DNA of 64,000 bases from Veillonella_A intestinalis (GCF_943192895.1 NZ_CALPCB010000006.1:1-64000), one strand, 5' to 3'; positions 1 through 9,423 are shown, numbered from the stretch's first letter. Notes: generated by a model not told the origin, from the letters alone. A program made the numbers and translations.

Positions 1-207
1 TCCAAGATATCTTGGAGCTATTTGCTAGCTCGTTTTCGTTGTTGTTAGCTTAACCGAAGTTATCTAACTTAGAATTTTTTTTGGTTGGTTTCAACGTTGT
101 TGAAACCCGCACTCTGGCTATGTTCATTTCATTAGAAATGATTACCTTACATTGTCCAGTTTTCAAAGATCTGTGTTTCAGGCAGTTAACTTTCATCGCC
201 TGACGAC
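1..207 (-). ncRNA. rRNA operon leader (16S gene lies beyond the left edge)
   Basis: Read on the minus strand, this stretch follows a consensus rRNA promoter and holds a boxA-like segment (TCTTTGAAAACTGG, about 158-171), as found in Firmicute rRNA leaders and spacers. It ends in a short dyad around 1-15 (TCCAAGATATCTTGGA). The mature 16S gene is not in the window, so the link to 16S is inferred from the promoter, the boxA-like motif and the orientation. Confidence 0.65.
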
Positions 208-213
208 TTAATT

Positions 214-242
214 AGTTTAACAGTGAATTCTAATTATGTCAA
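214..242 (-). promoter_or_regulatory. rRNA operon promoter
   Basis: On the minus strand a perfect -35 TTGACA (237-242) and a -10 TAAACT (214-219) are separated by exactly 17 nt. Upstream (243-290) is A/T-rich with T and A runs, as expected of an UP element. The strength and position ahead of the leader fit an rRNA promoter. Confidence 0.8.
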
Positions 243-461
243 CTACTTTTTTACAACTTTTTTACTATTTTTATACTCACCAATATAAGTCCATAAAAAC
301 AAAGACTTAAAAGCTTGTAATAAAAGACTTTTTCTCATCTAGCACACTTGTTTAGCATTGTCTAAAGATGATTATATCAACTTCATGAGAGGCACTCTAA
401 AAGGATTTAGTACCTCAGAAAACAAAATATTACTAAATAACATCAGCTAATAAAAAAGTTA

Positions 462-491
462 GAAAAAGCACCGTCAAAAGACAGTGCTTTT
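462..491 (-). terminator. Terminator of the tRNA cluster
   Basis: On the minus strand AAAAGCACTGTC, a TTTT loop and GACGGTGCTTTTT form a G/C-containing stem with one G-U pair followed by a T run. It lies directly after tRNA-Lys and before the rRNA promoter region. The stretch 243-461 holds no gene I can support. Confidence 0.85.
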
Positions 492-494
492 ACA

Positions 495-570
495 TGGTGA
501 CTCACCCGCGACTCGAACGCGGGACACCCTGATTAAAAGTCAGGTGCTCTGCCAACTGAGCTAGTGAGTC
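495..570 (-). tRNA. tRNA-Lys (anticodon TTT)
   Basis: Cloverleaf on the minus strand: acceptor GACTCAC pairs with GTGAGTC, the anticodon loop is CTTTTAA with TTT, the T-loop is GTTCGAGTC, and CCA is encoded (495-497). It is the last gene of a three-tRNA cluster. Confidence 0.95.
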
Positions 571-574
571 ATGT

Positions 575-649
575 TGGCAGGGGCGGCTGGGTTCGAACCA
601 GCGCATAATGGAGTCAAAGTCCATTGCCTTACCACTTGGCGACGCCCCT
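575..649 (-). tRNA. tRNA-Gln (anticodon TTG)
   Basis: Minus strand: acceptor AGGGGCG pairs with CGCCCCT, the anticodon loop is CTTTGAC (TTG), the T-loop is GGTTCGAACC, and CCA is encoded (575-577). It is the middle gene of the cluster. Confidence 0.95.
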
Positions 650-657
650 ATAAAAAG

Positions 658-734
658 TGGGGTGAGTAGTGGGGATCGAACCCACGCATAACGGAGCCAC
701 AATCCGCCGTGTTAACCGCTTCACCATACCCACC
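658..734 (-). tRNA. tRNA-His (anticodon GTG)
   Basis: Minus strand: acceptor GTGGGTA pairs with TACTCAC with one G-U pair. An extra 5' G (position -1) faces a C discriminator, the hallmark of tRNA-His. The anticodon loop is TTGTGGC (GTG) and CCA is encoded (658-660). It is the first gene of the cluster. Confidence 0.95.
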
Positions 735-756
735 ACTGTGGTTGTTTGGGAGATTT

Positions 757-805
757 ATCCCCCGTAACGAATGATATTGTATCATTCCTCGGGGGATACT
801 GTCAA
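757..805 (-). promoter_or_regulatory. tRNA cluster promoter inside a long dyad
   Basis: On the minus strand TTGACA (800-805) and TACAAT (776-781) are 18 nt apart, aimed at tRNA-His. The -10 sits near the centre of a long inverted repeat: ATCCCCC plus GAATGATA on one arm, TATCATTC plus GGGGGAT on the other (757-797). The dyad directly follows the speE stop, so it may also end speE transcription, although it has no T tract. Confidence 0.65.
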
Positions 806-808
806 CAA

Positions 809-1648
809 CTATTTTTTAATTAAATAATCTTTTACAAAATTAGGCAATGCAAAGGCTGCTTTTTGAATGCCTTCATTATAATATTTGGTAGTAAACTCTT
901 GTTTGCGATTTGCTTCCCAAGTTAATGGATCATACTTTTTAGACCCCATGGTAAAGCAATGCATACCAGTTGGATAAATTGGAATATACGCTGTGTATAA
1001 ACGTGGAATTGGGAAATGTTTAGCCACGTAGCCAAATACTTTTTCAACTAATGGCTGATGCATCATTGGTGATTCTGTTTGTTGTACAAATAAACCATCT
1101 TCTTTAAGTGCTTTATAAGTATTAGCATAGAATTCTTCTGTAAACAAACCTTCCCCTGGCCCAATTGGATCAGAGCAGTCAACGATAATAACATCAAACT
1201 TGTTTTCACATTCAGCTACATACCCAATGCCATCACCAATAGTTACTGTCAATTTAGGGTCTTTGCGAATCATAGCATCTGCTATTGTTGGCAAATATTC
1301 CTTAGCTAGTTCAACTACTTTGCCGTCAATTTCAATCATAGTTACTGATTCAACACAGTCGTGACGTACACATTCCCGTGCTACGCCTCCGTCACCGCCA
1401 CCGATAATCAATACATGTTTAGGATTAGGATGTAAGAATAGTGGAATGTGAGACATCATTTCGTGATATACAAACTCTTCACGTTCAGACGTTTGAAATA
1501 CACCATCAAGAGCTAGCATATTGCCATATTCTAAACTATGTACTACTTCAATTTTCTGAAACTCAGAAGCTCCGGAATACAAGACCTTATCGATTTTTGC
1601 ACTCAATTTTAAATTATCAGACTGATTTTCTGTAAGCCACTCTGCCAT
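809..1648 (-). CDS. speE: Spermidine synthase (polyamine aminopropyltransferase)
   Basis: Transfers an aminopropyl group from decarboxylated S-adenosylmethionine to putrescine or a related diamine in the cytoplasm. The 279 residues show the family's nucleotide-binding GGGDGG (83-88), YHEMM (61-65) and the catalytic VDCSDPIGP stretch (156-164). The length is typical. The start has a good ribosome site (TAGGAGG, 7 nt before the ATG). No speD is visible nearby, so the source of the donor, or use of another amine, cannot be judged here. Confidence 0.93.
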   Translation of the reverse strand: MAEWLTENQSDNLKLSAKIDKVLYSGASEFQKIEVVHSLEYGNMLALDGVFQTSEREEFVYHEMMSHIPLFLHPNPKHVLIIGGGDGGVARECVRHDCVESVTMIEIDGKVVELAKEYLPTIADAMIRKDPKLTVTIGDGIGYVAECENKFDVIIVDCSDPIGPGEGLFTEEFYANTYKALKEDGLFVQQTESPMMHQPLVEKVFGYVAKHFPIPRLYTAYIPIYPTGMHCFTMGSKKYDPLTWEANRKQEFTTKYYNEGIQKAAFALPNFVKDYLIKK

Positions 1649-1682
1649 AATTAGCCTCCTAATCCTAATAGGTAAACAGTCG

Positions 1683-1710
1683 TAATAGGGCTACATATGT
1701 AGCCCTATTA
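1683..1710. repeat. Perfect 28-nt palindrome upstream of speE
   Basis: Two perfect 14-nt arms (TAATAGGGCTACAT and its complement) with no loop, 35 nt before the speE start and 136 nt after the stop of the preceding minus-strand gene. There is no T run on either strand, so it is not a standard terminator. It could be an operator, a weak bidirectional terminator or a cruciform. Confidence 0.6.
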
Positions 1711-1846
1711 ATTTACCAAAACATCTTTATACATGCTTAGCCATATGTATCTATACTTATTTATCGTTCTATAAGCATAGCGACCATACTGACTTGCGAA
1801 TATACCAAGCAACAACGCTTACTTCCCTATATATTTGCCGCAATAC

Positions 1847-2473
1847 TTACTTGCGCACTACATAGGCAAAGCCACCGCCTAGCATAGTATCTTTTAACCA
1901 TTTCTGTACAGAAAAAGTTCGTTCAATTTCTTCGTCATATACCATACAACGAACATCGTCGTTATTTTCCATCAATTTTACAATCGGTACCCAATGCCAA
2001 GTAGACAATTCTTTTTCACGCCCTCTATGTCGATTTAAAAATGCTACTGGTGAATCACTAGCTAACCCTTGTTTAATAAATTTAACGACTTGCTGCAATG
2101 GTGGTCGACACACAGCAAACGGATAAATCCCCATCATCTTTACCGTATAAGGTAAATTTTGATCATTAACATATGAATTTAATCCTTCTTCAAGCCACTG
2201 TGTCTTATATAAACCACCGCCAAAACGTGGTCGCACATAATCAAAAACAGCTTCCATACGTTTCAAAGCAGCTTCACCATCTGCGCTTTCCGTCACATCT
2301 AACAAGCCATCACGGAACTGCACATAACTAATTAACTGTGTCGCTGTAGTAGGACCACAGCCGGCTAAACGCTGCCAATCATCATGATACCACTCTTGAT
2401 TATAACCATAGGAAAAACGGCCATCTTTTTTTACCTGCAACCATTCTGGATGTGTGATTGTCAAGCTCTCCAT
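1847..2473 (-). CDS. Papain-like (C39-like) cysteine peptidase family protein, uncharacterised
   Basis: 208 residues with no signal peptide. GCGPTT (38-43) resembles the active-site Cys motif of C39-like papain-fold peptidases. A His in a TWHW context (160) and an acidic cluster DEE (180-182) could complete a Cys-His-Asp triad. I do not recognise a specific family, and the substrate is unknown. The gene stands alone between speE and the cyclophilin gene. Ribosome site is weak. The peptidase call rests on these motifs only; it could be an inactive relative. Confidence 0.55.
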   Translation of the reverse strand: MESLTITHPEWLQVKKDGRFSYGYNQEWYHDDWQRLAGCGPTTATQLISYVQFRDGLLDVTESADGEAALKRMEAVFDYVRPRFGGGLYKTQWLEEGLNSYVNDQNLPYTVKMMGIYPFAVCRPPLQQVVKFIKQGLASDSPVAFLNRHRGREKELSTWHWVPIVKLMENNDDVRCMVYDEEIERTFSVQKWLKDTMLGGGFAYVVRK

Positions 2474-2564
2474 ATATCTCTCAATCCTCTATTACTTAAT
2501 ATACAATGTTATAACAATATATTCATTTTCAGTAATAGATGCCTGCAAAGAAAGCCTACTAAGC

Positions 2565-2996
2565 TTAGTCTTCTACAACTTCCACTTTTGTCATGCGGTC
2601 ACCTTGCTGAATCGCATCTACTATATCCATACCTTCGATAACTTTACCGAACACAGTATGAACACCATCTAAATGAGGCTGTGGTTCATACACGATAAAG
2701 AACTGACTACCACCTGTATTAGGGCCACGATGAGCCATAGATAAGGCACCACGTTCATGTTTATGAGGATTGCCAATCAATTCGTCCTTGATTGTGTAGC
2801 CAGGACCACCAGTACCAGTTCCATTAGGACAACCGCCTTGCGCTACAAAACCTGGAATTACACGATGGAAAATTAAGCCATCATAAAAGCCTTCTTTAAT
2901 TAATTTTTCAAAGTTAGCTACTGTACCTGGTGCTTCTTTGTCAAATAACTCAATCGTAATATCGCCTTTTTCCATATGAATAATTGCTTTTTTCAT
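2565..2996 (-). CDS. Peptidyl-prolyl cis-trans isomerase, cyclophilin type
   Basis: Speeds cis-trans isomerisation of prolyl bonds during protein folding. The 143 residues match a minimal bacterial cyclophilin, with the catalytic FHRVIPGFVAQGG stretch, GGSQFFIV and LDGVHTVFGKV. There is no signal peptide, so it is cytoplasmic. It follows the tcdA stop by only 2 nt, which suggests cotranscription. Ribosome site GGAGG is 10 nt before the ATG. Confidence 0.93.
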   Translation of the reverse strand: MKKAIIHMEKGDITIELFDKEAPGTVANFEKLIKEGFYDGLIFHRVIPGFVAQGGCPNGTGTGGPGYTIKDELIGNPHKHERGALSMAHRGPNTGGSQFFIVYEPQPHLDGVHTVFGKVIEGMDIVDAIQQGDRMTKVEVVED

Positions 2997-2998
2997 AT

Positions 2999-3700
2999 CT
3001 ATTCTACCTCCAATAATGTACGTAATACATAACTTGCTAACATCAATCCTGAAACAGAAGGCACAAAACCACAGGACCCAGGACTTCTAGAATCATCATC
3101 ACGAGTTGGCGTCATAGGCTTTTCTGTCGAAAAAACAACAGTCTGTTTTTTAATACCACGCTTACGCAATTCACGACGCATTACTTTAGCGAGCGGACAT
3201 GTATGTGTTTTACTGATATCAGCAATCGTCAATAATTCAGGATGCATTTTATTCCCTGTTCCCATTGAGGAAATACACGGAATGCCTAATTCCTGACAAG
3301 TTTCAATAATAGCCAATTTGGCAGTTACCATGTCAATGGCATCAATTACGAAATCAACCTTCAAATCTTTAATAAAATTTGGATAGACTTCCTTCGTATA
3401 TACAATGTCATAGGTATCTACTTGCATATCTGGCCGAATAGCTAGTGCGCGCTCTTTGGCTACTTCAACTTTACGACGACCAATCGTAGCCTGTGTCGCA
3501 ATTAATTGACGATTCAAATTACTTACTGTAACTTTATCACCATCAATCAATACTAATCGTCCTACCCCCGTGCGTACCAGCGCTTCCATAGCAAAACCAC
3601 CAACGCCACCGCAGCCAAAAAGGGCTACTGACTTTGTCCCCAAATTCTCTAATTTCTCTTTACCCACTAACCACTCTAAGCGGGTTAACATATGTTCCAT
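2999..3700 (-). CDS. tcdA: tRNA threonylcarbamoyladenosine dehydratase (ThiF/MoeB-like)
   Basis: E1-like enzyme that uses ATP to cyclise t6A to ct6A at position 37 of ANN-decoding tRNAs. The 233 residues have the nucleotide-binding GCGGVGG (29-35), the SNLNRQ motif (60-65) and a C-terminal SPGSCGFVPSVSG segment typical of the TcdA/YgdL group rather than ThiF or MoeB. The gene sits just upstream of the cyclophilin gene. No thiamine or molybdopterin genes are near, which supports the tRNA role. Confidence 0.85.
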   Translation of the reverse strand: MEHMLTRLEWLVGKEKLENLGTKSVALFGCGGVGGFAMEALVRTGVGRLVLIDGDKVTVSNLNRQLIATQATIGRRKVEVAKERALAIRPDMQVDTYDIVYTKEVYPNFIKDLKVDFVIDAIDMVTAKLAIIETCQELGIPCISSMGTGNKMHPELLTIADISKTHTCPLAKVMRRELRKRGIKKQTVVFSTEKPMTPTRDDDSRSPGSCGFVPSVSGLMLASYVLRTLLEVE

Positions 3701-3727
3701 TCAGAAAAACTCCAATTCAGTATGATA

Positions 3728-4099
3728 TTAACGATTTAATGGAATGATTTCTAACCAATACCCATCAGGATCAGCAATAAAGTAAATACCCATCTTAGGG
3801 TTTTCATAAACTACACAACCCATTTCTTTGTGTTTTTTATAAGCCCCTTCATAATCATCAACTTTAAACGCTAAATGGAATTCATTATCACCTAAATTAT
3901 ATGGGCGATCCCAATCACGTAGCCAAGTCAATTCTAACTGATGATTACTTGCACCATCTTCTAAATATACAATTTTAAATGAACCATCTTCTGGCTCAAT
4001 GCGACGACCTGGCGTTAAACCAAGTGCTTCTTTATAAAAATCTAAACTTTTGTCTAAATCACGCACATTAAAGTTGTTATGTACCATCATAAATTTCAT
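3728..4099 (-). CDS. gloA: Lactoylglutathione lyase-like VOC protein (glyoxalase I)
   Basis: Glyoxalase I isomerises the hemithioacetal of methylglyoxal and a thiol. The 123 residues have the expected metal-ligand pattern: His in MVHNNF, Glu in QLELTW, His in EFHLAF, and Glu in YWLEII. The ending DPDGYWLEII is characteristic. The start at 4099 is chosen because AAAGGAG lies 8 nt upstream; a longer form would begin at 4117 without such a site. The 200 nt upstream (4118-4317) show no gene. Confidence 0.85.
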   Translation of the reverse strand: MKFMMVHNNFNVRDLDKSLDFYKEALGLTPGRRIEPEDGSFKIVYLEDGASNHQLELTWLRDWDRPYNLGDNEFHLAFKVDDYEGAYKKHKEMGCVVYENPKMGIYFIADPDGYWLEIIPLNR

Positions 4100-4317
4100 A
4101 CAGCCATCTCCTTTCACTACTAAACCTCCAGTCCACTAAATTAACAAGCTGTGAACTGGCCTATCATTTAAGAGGATTCTTAAATTCCCTCTACTATCTA
4201 CTTAATACTGCTATTTAATAGTATCACAAATCTCGATATATGGCTATATAGGGCATAAATTTTACCATCAACTTACTGCCAAGATGATTATTTCAATCAC
4301 TATTAACCAGATTGCCC

Positions 4318-7300
4318 CTAAAGAACTATAAATTGCGCCTCACTGCCTCGCTCTGTAGTCCGTACTTCTAAATGAGCCGGAATCCGATTTTTTAATTCTG
4401 GCACATGAGAAATAATACCAACTAAGCGACCTGATTCTTGTACAGTTACTAAGGTTTGCATTGCTACTTCTAAAGTATCTGGGTCTAATGTACCAAACCC
4501 CTCATCAATGAAAATCGTATCTAAATGTATGCCACCTGCATAAGCTTGAATAATATCAGCCAAACCCATAGCTAGCGCGAGGGATGCTAAAAAAGTCTCT
4601 CCACCAGACAAGGTATTCGCTGGTCTTGCATACCCTGTATATGTATCTAATACGGCTAAATCCAGACCGCGATGACCACGGCGTACACTATCTAAATCAG
4701 CACGTTCCAATGTATAACGGCCTCGGCTCATGCGCCGCAAGCGTGCATTTGCAGCTACAACGACTTCTTCTAAAATAGCACCTAGCACATATCGTTCAAA
4801 GGTAACCCCTTTTAAGCCTGTATCGCCACCATTCGCCAAATCATATAAATTAAAAATAAACGAACTTCGTTCTGTAATTACCTCATTTTGAGCCATTAAG
4901 GTTTCATATTCTTCAACCACGTTAGCTAAACGCTGTTCTTCCTTATTCTGTATAGCCGCTTCACGAACAGCTTCTTCATAAGCTTCCATAGCCATATTCG
5001 TATCTTGTTCAGTAACAATACGACTCGGTTCAGGCAGCATTTCCAATTGTTGTTTTGCTGATGCTAACAAGACTTCTGTTTGCCCCCAGGAATCTTCATA
5101 GGCTCGCACTTCATTAGTTAGCGCCGCAGCATCTCCGTCAAAAGCTTTAATACGTTCTATTTCAACAGCCGTTAATTTAGACTTCTCCAAAGCGTTTTCA
5201 TAAGTACGTTGCGCCTGAACACTTTGTGTGTCTAACTCCTCTTGCTGTTGTAGTAAATTTTTCAAAGTAGTTTCAATAGCACTAACCGCTTCAATATGCT
5301 TTGTATGAGATTCTTCATAAGCCTGTCGTTTACTTTCAAACTCTGTCAACCATTTTTTCTGTGCTTCTAACTCAGTTAACCAAGTATCACGATCTATAGT
5401 AGCCAATTCATGTTGTAATACCGTAAGGGCTTCTTCTTTACGTCCTAAATCAGCTGTCAACGCCTGATATGACTGAGTTAAAATTTGTAAATCCGCTTGC
5501 TTAGTTTGCAAAGTTTGTTCTGCCTCTTGCAGCGTTTGCTCTAATCGTTCTACTTCTTTTTCTTTATGTTGTATCTGTTGCCACTGACTATCTAATAACT
5601 GTTGCTGAACTTCTACTTCCGCCATAAATTCTGAACTAGCCTGAGAAACAATACCTAGCCCCCCATGAGTAGCTAACCAATCGTCAATAGCCTTTTCAGC
5701 AGCCTCTAACAATTCAACTTCATTTTTATAGGTAATTTCAACTTGATTCCATTCAGTCTTTGCTTTGGAAGTTTGCTGCAATGCTTCAGCATAAGCAGCT
5801 TCGGCTTCTTGCAAAGCCCCATCACGTAGCCCTTCAGGTATAACAGCTAGCTGAGGATGCTCTTTTGAACCGCATACAGGACAAGGGACCCCTACTTGCA
5901 AGGTAAGCCCTAAATTAGCCGCTTGATATTGATCCTGCAATTGCACCTGATGTTCACGTTCCAAACGAGCATTTACTTCAACTTGTTCCGCTAATTCATA
6001 GGCTCGCCGTTTAACATCTACCGCCCTTTTAGCCGCTTCACAACGTTCACGAGTTGCTAAGGCATTTTTGCCAATTTGTAAAGCTTGCCATAATTCCTCA
6101 CGTTGTCTTACTACTTCATTTTGCACACTCAGCTGTCGACGCAAAGAGGTTAGACCTTCTTTCAAAACGACTATGTTCTCTTGTAACGCTGATACGTCCT
6201 GTTCCTTCTCGCCTACAGTCTTTGCCTTTACATCAACATCCTTAACTAGCATAGCAATTTCAGTTTGTAAAACTGCTACACGGTCAAATTGAGCCTGAAT
6301 TTGCTCTGCCTTATGAACATTCAATTCATACTCTACTTGTTTAGGTTTAGCCTGTTGTAAACTATCAGCCAAGACTTTCAACGTTTCTGCTTCTTCTTGT
6401 AAACTTTGCTGTTTGGCAAGAGCCTCTTCATAAGAAACTCTCGTAGCTTCTCCCTTAACCACTAATGCTTGCCACGCTGCTTCAAGCCGACTAACAGGCT
6501 CATAAGCAGACAATTGATTAAGCAACGTTTTTATTTCTGAAATTTGTGATTTTTTTTGTTCTAATTCCTCTAACATAGTCTGATACTTATGTACTTGTTG
6601 TGCTAACCCTTGGCGCTGTTCACCTAATTTATACGCCTTAGCTAGCGCTAACTGTTCTTGATGAAGCACTTCAACGTCTTTATCCTTCTTTTGGACTAAC
6701 TCTTGTTGTGCCTGCCACCGAGTATGTAATTCACCAACTGTAACTACCTCTTCACGACTTAATAAATATCGCTGACGGTCAATAACATCTTTTGCTTCCG
6801 CACTCACTGTATCATATTCATCTTTTAACATATCTTGTAAACGACTGTATAGTTCTGTACGGAATAAGCTATGCATCAAATCTTCTCGTTCTGAAGTAGG
6901 CGCTACTAATAATTTACGAAACTCGCCTTGCGGTAATAATACAACTTGCAAAAATTGTTCCGCCCTAAACCCCAAAATTTCATGCACTTTATCTTTTATT
7001 TCCTGCGAACGGGTACTAAATTCAACCCAGTCCCCATCCTGCCAAATCAACAAACGTGCCTGAGCCCCTTGCTCACGAAACCCTTCGCCGCGCTTTTTCT
7101 TAACTTGTTGCTTAGGGCTTCGTTCCATTTTGTATTGTTTATCGCCCACAGCAAATGTAAATTCTACTGCTGTTGGTTCTGTAGGAGTAGCATAATCACT
7201 GCGCATAGATGTACCACTGCGCAAACCCCCACTGGACTCACCAAATAAGGCATACACCATAGCATCTAAAATAGTTGTTTTCCCAGAACCAGTAGGGCCT

Positions 7301-7401
7301 GTGATTAAAAATAAGCTCTGCCCTTTTAGTTCATCAAAATCCAAATGAATTTTGCCCGCATAAGGACCAAAGGCTGTCATAGTCAGTGTCAGTGGTCTCA
7401 T
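4318..7401 (-). CDS. sbcC: Exonuclease subunit SbcC
   Basis: Large ATPase of the SbcCD (Rad50/Mre11-type) nuclease, which opens hairpins and trims protein-blocked DNA ends. The 1027 residues run: N-terminal Walker A GPTGSGKT (35-42), long coiled coil, zinc hook CPVC near residue 506, second coiled coil, ABC signature LSGGE near 932, and Walker B FIDEGFGTLD near 965. The start codon overlaps the sbcD stop by 4 nt (ATGA), so translation is coupled. It ends the nfo-sbcD-sbcC operon. Confidence 0.97.
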   Translation of the reverse strand: MRPLTLTMTAFGPYAGKIHLDFDELKGQSLFLITGPTGSGKTTILDAMVYALFGESSGGLRSGTSMRSDYATPTEPTAVEFTFAVGDKQYKMERSPKQQVKKKRGEGFREQGAQARLLIWQDGDWVEFSTRSQEIKDKVHEILGFRAEQFLQVVLLPQGEFRKLLVAPTSEREDLMHSLFRTELYSRLQDMLKDEYDTVSAEAKDVIDRQRYLLSREEVVTVGELHTRWQAQQELVQKKDKDVEVLHQEQLALAKAYKLGEQRQGLAQQVHKYQTMLEELEQKKSQISEIKTLLNQLSAYEPVSRLEAAWQALVVKGEATRVSYEEALAKQQSLQEEAETLKVLADSLQQAKPKQVEYELNVHKAEQIQAQFDRVAVLQTEIAMLVKDVDVKAKTVGEKEQDVSALQENIVVLKEGLTSLRRQLSVQNEVVRQREELWQALQIGKNALATRERCEAAKRAVDVKRRAYELAEQVEVNARLEREHQVQLQDQYQAANLGLTLQVGVPCPVCGSKEHPQLAVIPEGLRDGALQEAEAAYAEALQQTSKAKTEWNQVEITYKNEVELLEAAEKAIDDWLATHGGLGIVSQASSEFMAEVEVQQQLLDSQWQQIQHKEKEVERLEQTLQEAEQTLQTKQADLQILTQSYQALTADLGRKEEALTVLQHELATIDRDTWLTELEAQKKWLTEFESKRQAYEESHTKHIEAVSAIETTLKNLLQQQEELDTQSVQAQRTYENALEKSKLTAVEIERIKAFDGDAAALTNEVRAYEDSWGQTEVLLASAKQQLEMLPEPSRIVTEQDTNMAMEAYEEAVREAAIQNKEEQRLANVVEEYETLMAQNEVITERSSFIFNLYDLANGGDTGLKGVTFERYVLGAILEEVVVAANARLRRMSRGRYTLERADLDSVRRGHRGLDLAVLDTYTGYARPANTLSGGETFLASLALAMGLADIIQAYAGGIHLDTIFIDEGFGTLDPDTLEVAMQTLVTVQESGRLVGIISHVPELKNRIPAHLEVRTTERGSEAQFIVL

Positions 7402-8585
7402 ACATCAGCCTCCTTCAATAATCGGTCCCAAAGTGCATCCATATATTTTTTTTCAGTCTCACTCAATGGGTTTTCACGAACAGCTGCAGCAAATTGTTCA
7501 AATAATTCCCGTTCTGATAAATGTTTATATGCTACAGTGTCTACATCCTTTTCCTCGGTAGCCATACGCCCAGTTAACTCCATAGACATAGCATATGGCA
7601 ATATGTCACGAAGTCTTGCCATACCATCAATAACGGGCGCTGTATCTAATAATTGTACCTGCACATAATCATTCACATGCTTTTTATGAAGTGCCTCATC
7701 ATGCAAAATATCATTAAAATAACCTTTTATGCTTACCACATCATGAAGGAATTCAATAGGAACTTGTTCTAATTTACAAGCACCTGTGCTATCCATATCT
7801 ACAATAGTAAAAGATTTTTTATGATTGGCTTCGTCAAACGAATACTTCAACAAAGAGCCACTATACCGAACATGGTCAGCACCGATACGCTGTGGTCGAT
7901 GAATATGTCCTAATGCTGCGTAATTGAAAGGCGCAAATACATCCACCCCAACACTAGCCGAACCACCTATAACTAAAGGCCGTTCGGACTCACTAGTTTC
8001 ACTTCCCATAACCAATGCATGGGCGATTGCTACCGTTCTCACATTTCCTTTTACTAAACTACGTAAATAAGTCGCCCACGCATCATAAATAGGCCCATAA
8101 GCTATAGGTAATGCTTGCCACTGCTCGCGTTGTGATTCATCAGAATTTATGGCTAATAAGTGAGTTAACACTGTACGCGGTTCAGCAAATGGCATAGGGC
8201 AAAAGGCAATCTCACCATATGTATCCTCAATATATAAAGGCTGTAAACTACGCTCCAAACCGCCCCAAACATGTAACCCCGCTTGAGACCATACATCACG
8301 CCCTACTTCTAGGCGCTGTGCACTGTCATGATTACCACCAATAACTAACACTGGTACCTTATAGTCCAACGTGAACTTAGTTATTACTGCATCCCACAAT
8401 TCAACCGCTTCGACTGGTGGCACAGCCCGATCAAACACATCACCAGCTAATACAATAACATCAATATTGGCCTCTTTTACCAGCTGATACAATTGATGTT
8501 CAATTACATACGCTTGATCTTCTGTTAAATGACGCGCATAAAAAATGCGCCCTAAATGCCAATCGGCCATATGAAGAATGCGCAT
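7398..8585 (-). CDS. sbcD: Exonuclease subunit SbcD
   Basis: Mn-dependent nuclease partner of SbcC. The 395 residues show the phosphodiesterase motifs DWHLGR, GDVFDRA, GGNHDS and GHIHRPQ in order. The start at 8585 gives MRILHMADWHLG, has GAGGTG 4 nt upstream and lies 1 nt after the nfo stop. The frame stays open further upstream but that would run into nfo and break the family's usual N-terminus. Confidence 0.97.
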   Translation of the reverse strand: MRILHMADWHLGRIFYARHLTEDQAYVIEHQLYQLVKEANIDVIVLAGDVFDRAVPPVEAVELWDAVITKFTLDYKVPVLVIGGNHDSAQRLEVGRDVWSQAGLHVWGGLERSLQPLYIEDTYGEIAFCPMPFAEPRTVLTHLLAINSDESQREQWQALPIAYGPIYDAWATYLRSLVKGNVRTVAIAHALVMGSETSESERPLVIGGSASVGVDVFAPFNYAALGHIHRPQRIGADHVRYSGSLLKYSFDEANHKKSFTIVDMDSTGACKLEQVPIEFLHDVVSIKGYFNDILHDEALHKKHVNDYVQVQLLDTAPVIDGMARLRDILPYAMSMELTGRMATEEKDVDTVAYKHLSERELFEQFAAAVRENPLSETEKKYMDALWDRLLKEADV

Positions 8586-8586
8586 C

Positions 8587-9423
8587 TTACACCTCGCGAT
8601 AAACACTGCGAAGCAAAGCGATTTCCTTGGCATAACCATCTAATTCATTCGGTGTTTCCAAATAAAATGGCAAATCACGCAAGGCAGGATGATTAATTAT
8701 TTCCGTAATAGCGGTTAAGCCAATATGCCCCTCCCCTATTTTTTCATGGCGATCTTTATGGGCACCACGAGGATTTTTTGAGTCATTTAAGTGAATAGCA
8801 TGTAAACGATCCAAGCCAATAATATGGTCAAAGGAAGTCATAACACCGTCTAAATCACCAATAATATCGTAATCCCCTTCATGAATATGACAAGTGTCCA
8901 TACAAACACCTATATATTCTTTTAATTTTACACCATCAATAATGCGTGCAATTTCCTCAAAAGTACGACCTACTTCAGTGCCTTTGCCCGCCATAGTTTC
9001 TAATAACACAGTCGTCTGCATACCTTCAAACAAGACTTCATTGAGGGCTTCCACAATATGTTCAATACCCACATCCACCCCTTGTTTTACATGACTCCCA
9101 GGATGAAAGTTATATAATTGATTAGGTAAATATTCCAACCGCTCTAAATCTTCACGCATCATATTTTTAGCAAATTGACGTAACGAAGGATCGGCAGCAC
9201 AAGCATTTAATGTATACGGTGCATGCCCCAAAACTTTACCAAAATTGTGCTCAGTCATAAACTCTCTCAGCGCTTTCATATCAGCTTCGTCAAAAGTGCG
9301 CGCTTTGCCACCTCGTGGATTGCGCGTGAAATACTGAAACGTATTTCCTCCTAAAGACAAGGCTTCTTGCCCCATATGTAAATAGCCTTTACTAATCGAT
9401 AAATGACAACCAATTGTTAACAT
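8587..9423 (-). CDS. nfo: Endonuclease IV (AP endonuclease)
   Basis: Cuts 5' of abasic sites in base-excision repair. The 278 residues show the zinc-ligand motifs of the family: FHPGSH, the ETMAGKG segment, CMDTCHIHEGDYD, LNDSKN and a C-terminal ETPNELDGY. It is the first gene of a three-gene repair operon with sbcD and sbcC, which ties base repair to DNA-end processing. The 270 nt upstream are A/T-rich and contain the perR terminator. Confidence 0.97.
   Translation of the reverse strand: MLTIGCHLSISKGYLHMGQEALSLGGNTFQYFTRNPRGGKARTFDEADMKALREFMTEHNFGKVLGHAPYTLNACAADPSLRQFAKNMMREDLERLEYLPNQLYNFHPGSHVKQGVDVGIEHIVEALNEVLFEGMQTTVLLETMAGKGTEVGRTFEEIARIIDGVKLKEYIGVCMDTCHIHEGDYDIIGDLDGVMTSFDHIIGLDRLHAIHLNDSKNPRGAHKDRHEKIGEGHIGLTAITEIINHPALRDLPFYLETPNELDGYAKEIALLRSVYREV

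Noticed and set aside
502..702. A 66-codon frame over the tRNA genes
   Set aside because: It covers tRNA-Lys, tRNA-Gln and part of tRNA-His and has no ribosome site or family.
1..740. A 16S rRNA gene body inside the window
   Set aside because: Only promoter and leader are seen; there is no 16S sequence up to position 1.
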